From an uncultured Clostridia bacterium (lineage in GTDB: Bacteria; Bacillota; Clostridia; Christensenellales; Aristaeellaceae): DNA of 16,529 nt. The position numbers were made by a program, and so were the translations under genes. The stretch spans positions 1 through 16,529 of the forward strand of contig CAKUAV010000059.1 of the NCBI GenBank assembly GCA_934636425.1. The letters are read 5' to 3'. Of the stretch, positions 14,659 to 16,529 are shown piece by piece (position 1 is the stretch's first letter; each line of letters opens with the position of its first letter). The notes under the pieces are model-generated. The model did no database searches. It saw only the letters and a program-made list of their open reading frames with translations, and was not told the DNA's origin.

Positions 14659-15918
14659 GTGAAGCTGGACAGGCGAAGGACGATACTGATTGGATTTGCG
14701 TTTCTCTCGATATGCGCATTTTGGCAGATGTACGATATGATCGTGCCGCTGATACTGCGCGACACATATCACATCGGCGACAGCGTGTCGGGCGTGATTA
14801 TGGCGCTGGACAACATACTGGCGCTGTTCATGCTGCCGCTGTTCGGGCGGCTGTCCGACCGCTGCACATCGAAAATGGGGCGGCGCATGCCGTTCATCGT
14901 GTTCGGCACGGTCGCCGCGATTGCCTCGCTGATGGCGCTGGGGATTGCGCAGCGGCACGGAAATCTGATCGCGTTCATGATCTGCCTGGGCTGTCTGCTT
15001 CTCTCCATGGGCACATACCGCTCGCCGGCGGTTGCGCTGATGCCCGACGTGACGCCCAAGCCGCTCCGCTCCAAGGCGAACGCCGTGATCAACCTCATGG
15101 GCGCGCTGGGCGGCGTGTATACGCTCATTGCCATACAGCTGCTCGTGCGCAGCGACGCGTCGGGGCAGACCGACTACATGCGCCTGTTCTTCGCCGTGGC
15201 GGCGCTGATGGCGATTGCGGTGTTCATACTGCTGGGGCGCGTGAAGGAAAGGGCGCTTCACGACATGCTGCCGCCCGAGGAAGAGGAGGAGAGCGGCGAG
15301 GGGAAATTGCCCGCGCCGGTGCTTAAGTCGCTTCTGCTGATCCTCTTTTCGGTGTTTTTCTGGTATATGGGCTACAATGCCGTCACGACGGCCTATTCGA
15401 AATACTTCACACGGCTGTGGGGCGATCTGTCCGGCTCGGCCAACTGCATGATGATCGCGACGGTGGGCGCGGTGGTCTCCTACATCCCGGTGGGCGCGAT
15501 TTCGTCAAGGATCGGCCGCAAGCGCATGATACTGATCGGCGTGGCGATACTCGCTTCATGCTTCGGCGCGGCGGCGTTCATACGCGTGTTTTCGCCGCTG
15601 GTCTATGCGCTGTTTGTGCTGATCGGCTTTGCGTGGGCGGCGATCAACGTCAACTCCTATCCGATGGTGGTGGAGATCAGCCGCGGCGCGGACGTGGGGC
15701 GCTACACCGGCTATTACTACACGTTCTCGATGGCGGCGCAGATCGTCACGCCGATGGCCTCCGGCTGGCTGCTCGAGCACGCGGGCTACGGCACGCTGTT
15801 TCCGTATGCGGCGGGCATGGTGGTCGTTTCGTTTATGACGATGCTCTTTGTCAGGCACGGCGACGTCAAGCCCGAGAAGGCGAAGTCCATGCTTGAAAAT
15901 TTTGACGCGGGAGACTGA
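14659..15918 (+). CDS. MFS transporter, GPH/SLC45-like
   Basis: 419-residue permease with 12 predicted helices in two halves joined by an acidic cytoplasmic loop (PPEEEEESGEG, about 215-225). The loop after helix 2 reads FGRLSDRCTSKMGRRMPFI, the form of MFS motif A seen in glycoside-pentoside-hexuronide and SLC45-type cation symporters, and a related SSRIGRKRMI stands in the second half. Many such proteins move sugars or glycosides. Start: a GTG at 14650 lies only one or two bases after AAGGAA, while the GTG at 14659-14661 has it about 10 nt upstream and yields MKLDRRRTILIGFAF, so the latter is preferred. The stop is 7 nt before the phosphodiesterase start, so the two form an operon. Linked supply of glycerol phosphodiester breakdown products is possible but unproven. 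Confidence 0.85.
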   Translation: MKLDRRRTILIGFAFLSICAFWQMYDMIVPLILRDTYHIGDSVSGVIMALDNILALFMLPLFGRLSDRCTSKMGRRMPFIVFGTVAAIASLMALGIAQRHGNLIAFMICLGCLLLSMGTYRSPAVALMPDVTPKPLRSKANAVINLMGALGGVYTLIAIQLLVRSDASGQTDYMRLFFAVAALMAIAVFILLGRVKERALHDMLPPEEEEESGEGKLPAPVLKSLLLILFSVFFWYMGYNAVTTAYSKYFTRLWGDLSGSANCMMIATVGAVVSYIPVGAISSRIGRKRMILIGVAILASCFGAAAFIRVFSPLVYALFVLIGFAWAAINVNSYPMVVEISRGADVGRYTGYYYTFSMAAQIVTPMASGWLLEHAGYGTLFPYAAGMVVVSFMTMLFVRHGDVKPEKAKSMLENFDAGD

Positions 15919-15925
15919 TGAATCA

Positions 15926-16529
15926 ATGCGCGTGTTATGCTGGGTGATTTTGGCGTTTTTTCTGGTGTTTCTGTTTATGACTGCGCCCTCGGTCAGGCGG
16001 GGGCAGGCGCGCGTGTGGCGGGGGACGCTGTTTGCGCATCGCGGGCTGCACGACGAGACGCGCGCGGAGAACTCGCTTGCCGCGTTCGAGGCGGCCTGCA
16101 GCGCGGGCTGGGGCATAGAGCTGGACGTGCGCTATTCGAAGGACGGGCAGCTGATCGTGTTTCACGACGACACGCTCGAAAGGATGTGCGGCGATAAGCG
16201 CCGGCCCGAGGAGCTGACTGTGGCCGAGCTGAAGGCGCTGCCGCTGGGGAATACGCAGGATCGCATACCGACGTTCGACGAGGCGCTCGATTTGATCGAC
16301 GGGCGCGTGCCGCTGCTGGTGGAGATCAAGAACGGCAGGCGGATCAGGGCGCTGACCGCCGACGTGGCCGCGCGGCTTCGCAAGTATGACGGGAAATACC
16401 TGATCGAGTCGTTCAATCCGCTGTGCCTGTTCTATCTGCGGTTCATGGCGCGGGACGTCGCGCGCGGTCAGCTGGTGGCATCGCGCGAGGAGACCGAGCA
16501 GACGACCGGCACGGCGCTGGCGATTGCGC
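15926..16529 (+). CDS. glycerophosphodiester phosphodiesterase, membrane-anchored, 3' end outside window
   Basis: GDPD-family enzyme that splits glycerophosphodiesters into glycerol-3-phosphate and an alcohol; 201 codons are visible. Residues 4-20 form one hydrophobic segment, likely an uncleaved membrane anchor that places the enzyme outside. Catalytic features are present: AHRG with His38, Arg39 and Gly40; Glu48-Asn49 in AEN; the metal-binding pair Glu65 and Asp67 in IELDVR; the second catalytic His80 in VFHDD; and Glu133-Lys135 in LLVEIK. ESFNP follows further on. The start ATG at 15926-15928 has GGGAG 12 nt upstream and follows the MFS stop by 7 nt. Only the C-terminal part of the TIM barrel is missing, because of the window end. 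Assignment firm; natural substrate not readable. Confidence 0.93.
   Translation, partial: MRVLCWVILAFFLVFLFMTAPSVRRGQARVWRGTLFAHRGLHDETRAENSLAAFEAACSAGWGIELDVRYSKDGQLIVFHDDTLERMCGDKRRPEELTVAELKALPLGNTQDRIPTFDEALDLIDGRVPLLVEIKNGRRIRALTADVAARLRKYDGKYLIESFNPLCLFYLRFMARDVARGQLVASREETEQTTGTALAIA

Overview
The window is GC-rich bacterial DNA. Its contents point to a Gram-positive member of the Bacillota, class Clostridia: a T-box riboswitch, an EndoA-type MazF, sigma-A promoters with perfect consensus, AGGAGG ribosome binding sites and GTG/TTG starts. A gut Clostridia lineage such as Christensenellales is my guess from style only. No rRNA, tRNA, CRISPR array, insertion sequence or phage gene was seen.

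Layout. (1) 1-2358, minus strand: an MFS transporter, a TIGR00266/AIM24-family protein and, at the left edge, a MazF endoribonuclease cut by the window end; the first two are clearly one operon. (2) 2481-10400, plus strand: three tandem paralogs of about 750 residues (called A, B and C here). Each has a signal peptide, a predicted beta-propeller and an ABC-type solute-binding domain that ends in a charged helical region. A and B share an AT-rich leader with an ECF-sigma-like promoter (AAC box, 17 nt, CGTCTA); C lacks it. The DNA between and after the paralogs is full of duplication debris: a 174-bp tandem repeat that carries the 3' end of gene B, three copies of a hairpin-forming element (called R here), and a stray gene-tail remnant. 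(3) 10795-14102, minus strand: a three-gene ABC importer of the TrpXYZ type, led by a perfect TTGACA-17-TATAAT promoter and a T-box leader. I read its specifier codon as UAC (tyrosine), and the operon ends in a strong terminator. (4) 14508-16529, plus strand: an MFS transporter of the GPH/SLC45 type, followed at once by a membrane-anchored glycerophosphodiester phosphodiesterase cut by the right edge.

How it fits together. The importer at 10859-13687 is most simply a tyrosine (aromatic amino acid) uptake system that is switched on when tRNA-Tyr is uncharged. The three paralogs have no permease or ATPase beside them, have no lipobox, and look controlled by envelope-type sigma factors. They are therefore more likely secreted or surface binding/sensing proteins than parts of a classical transporter. 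This locus is the least familiar part of the window and the best candidate for something undescribed.
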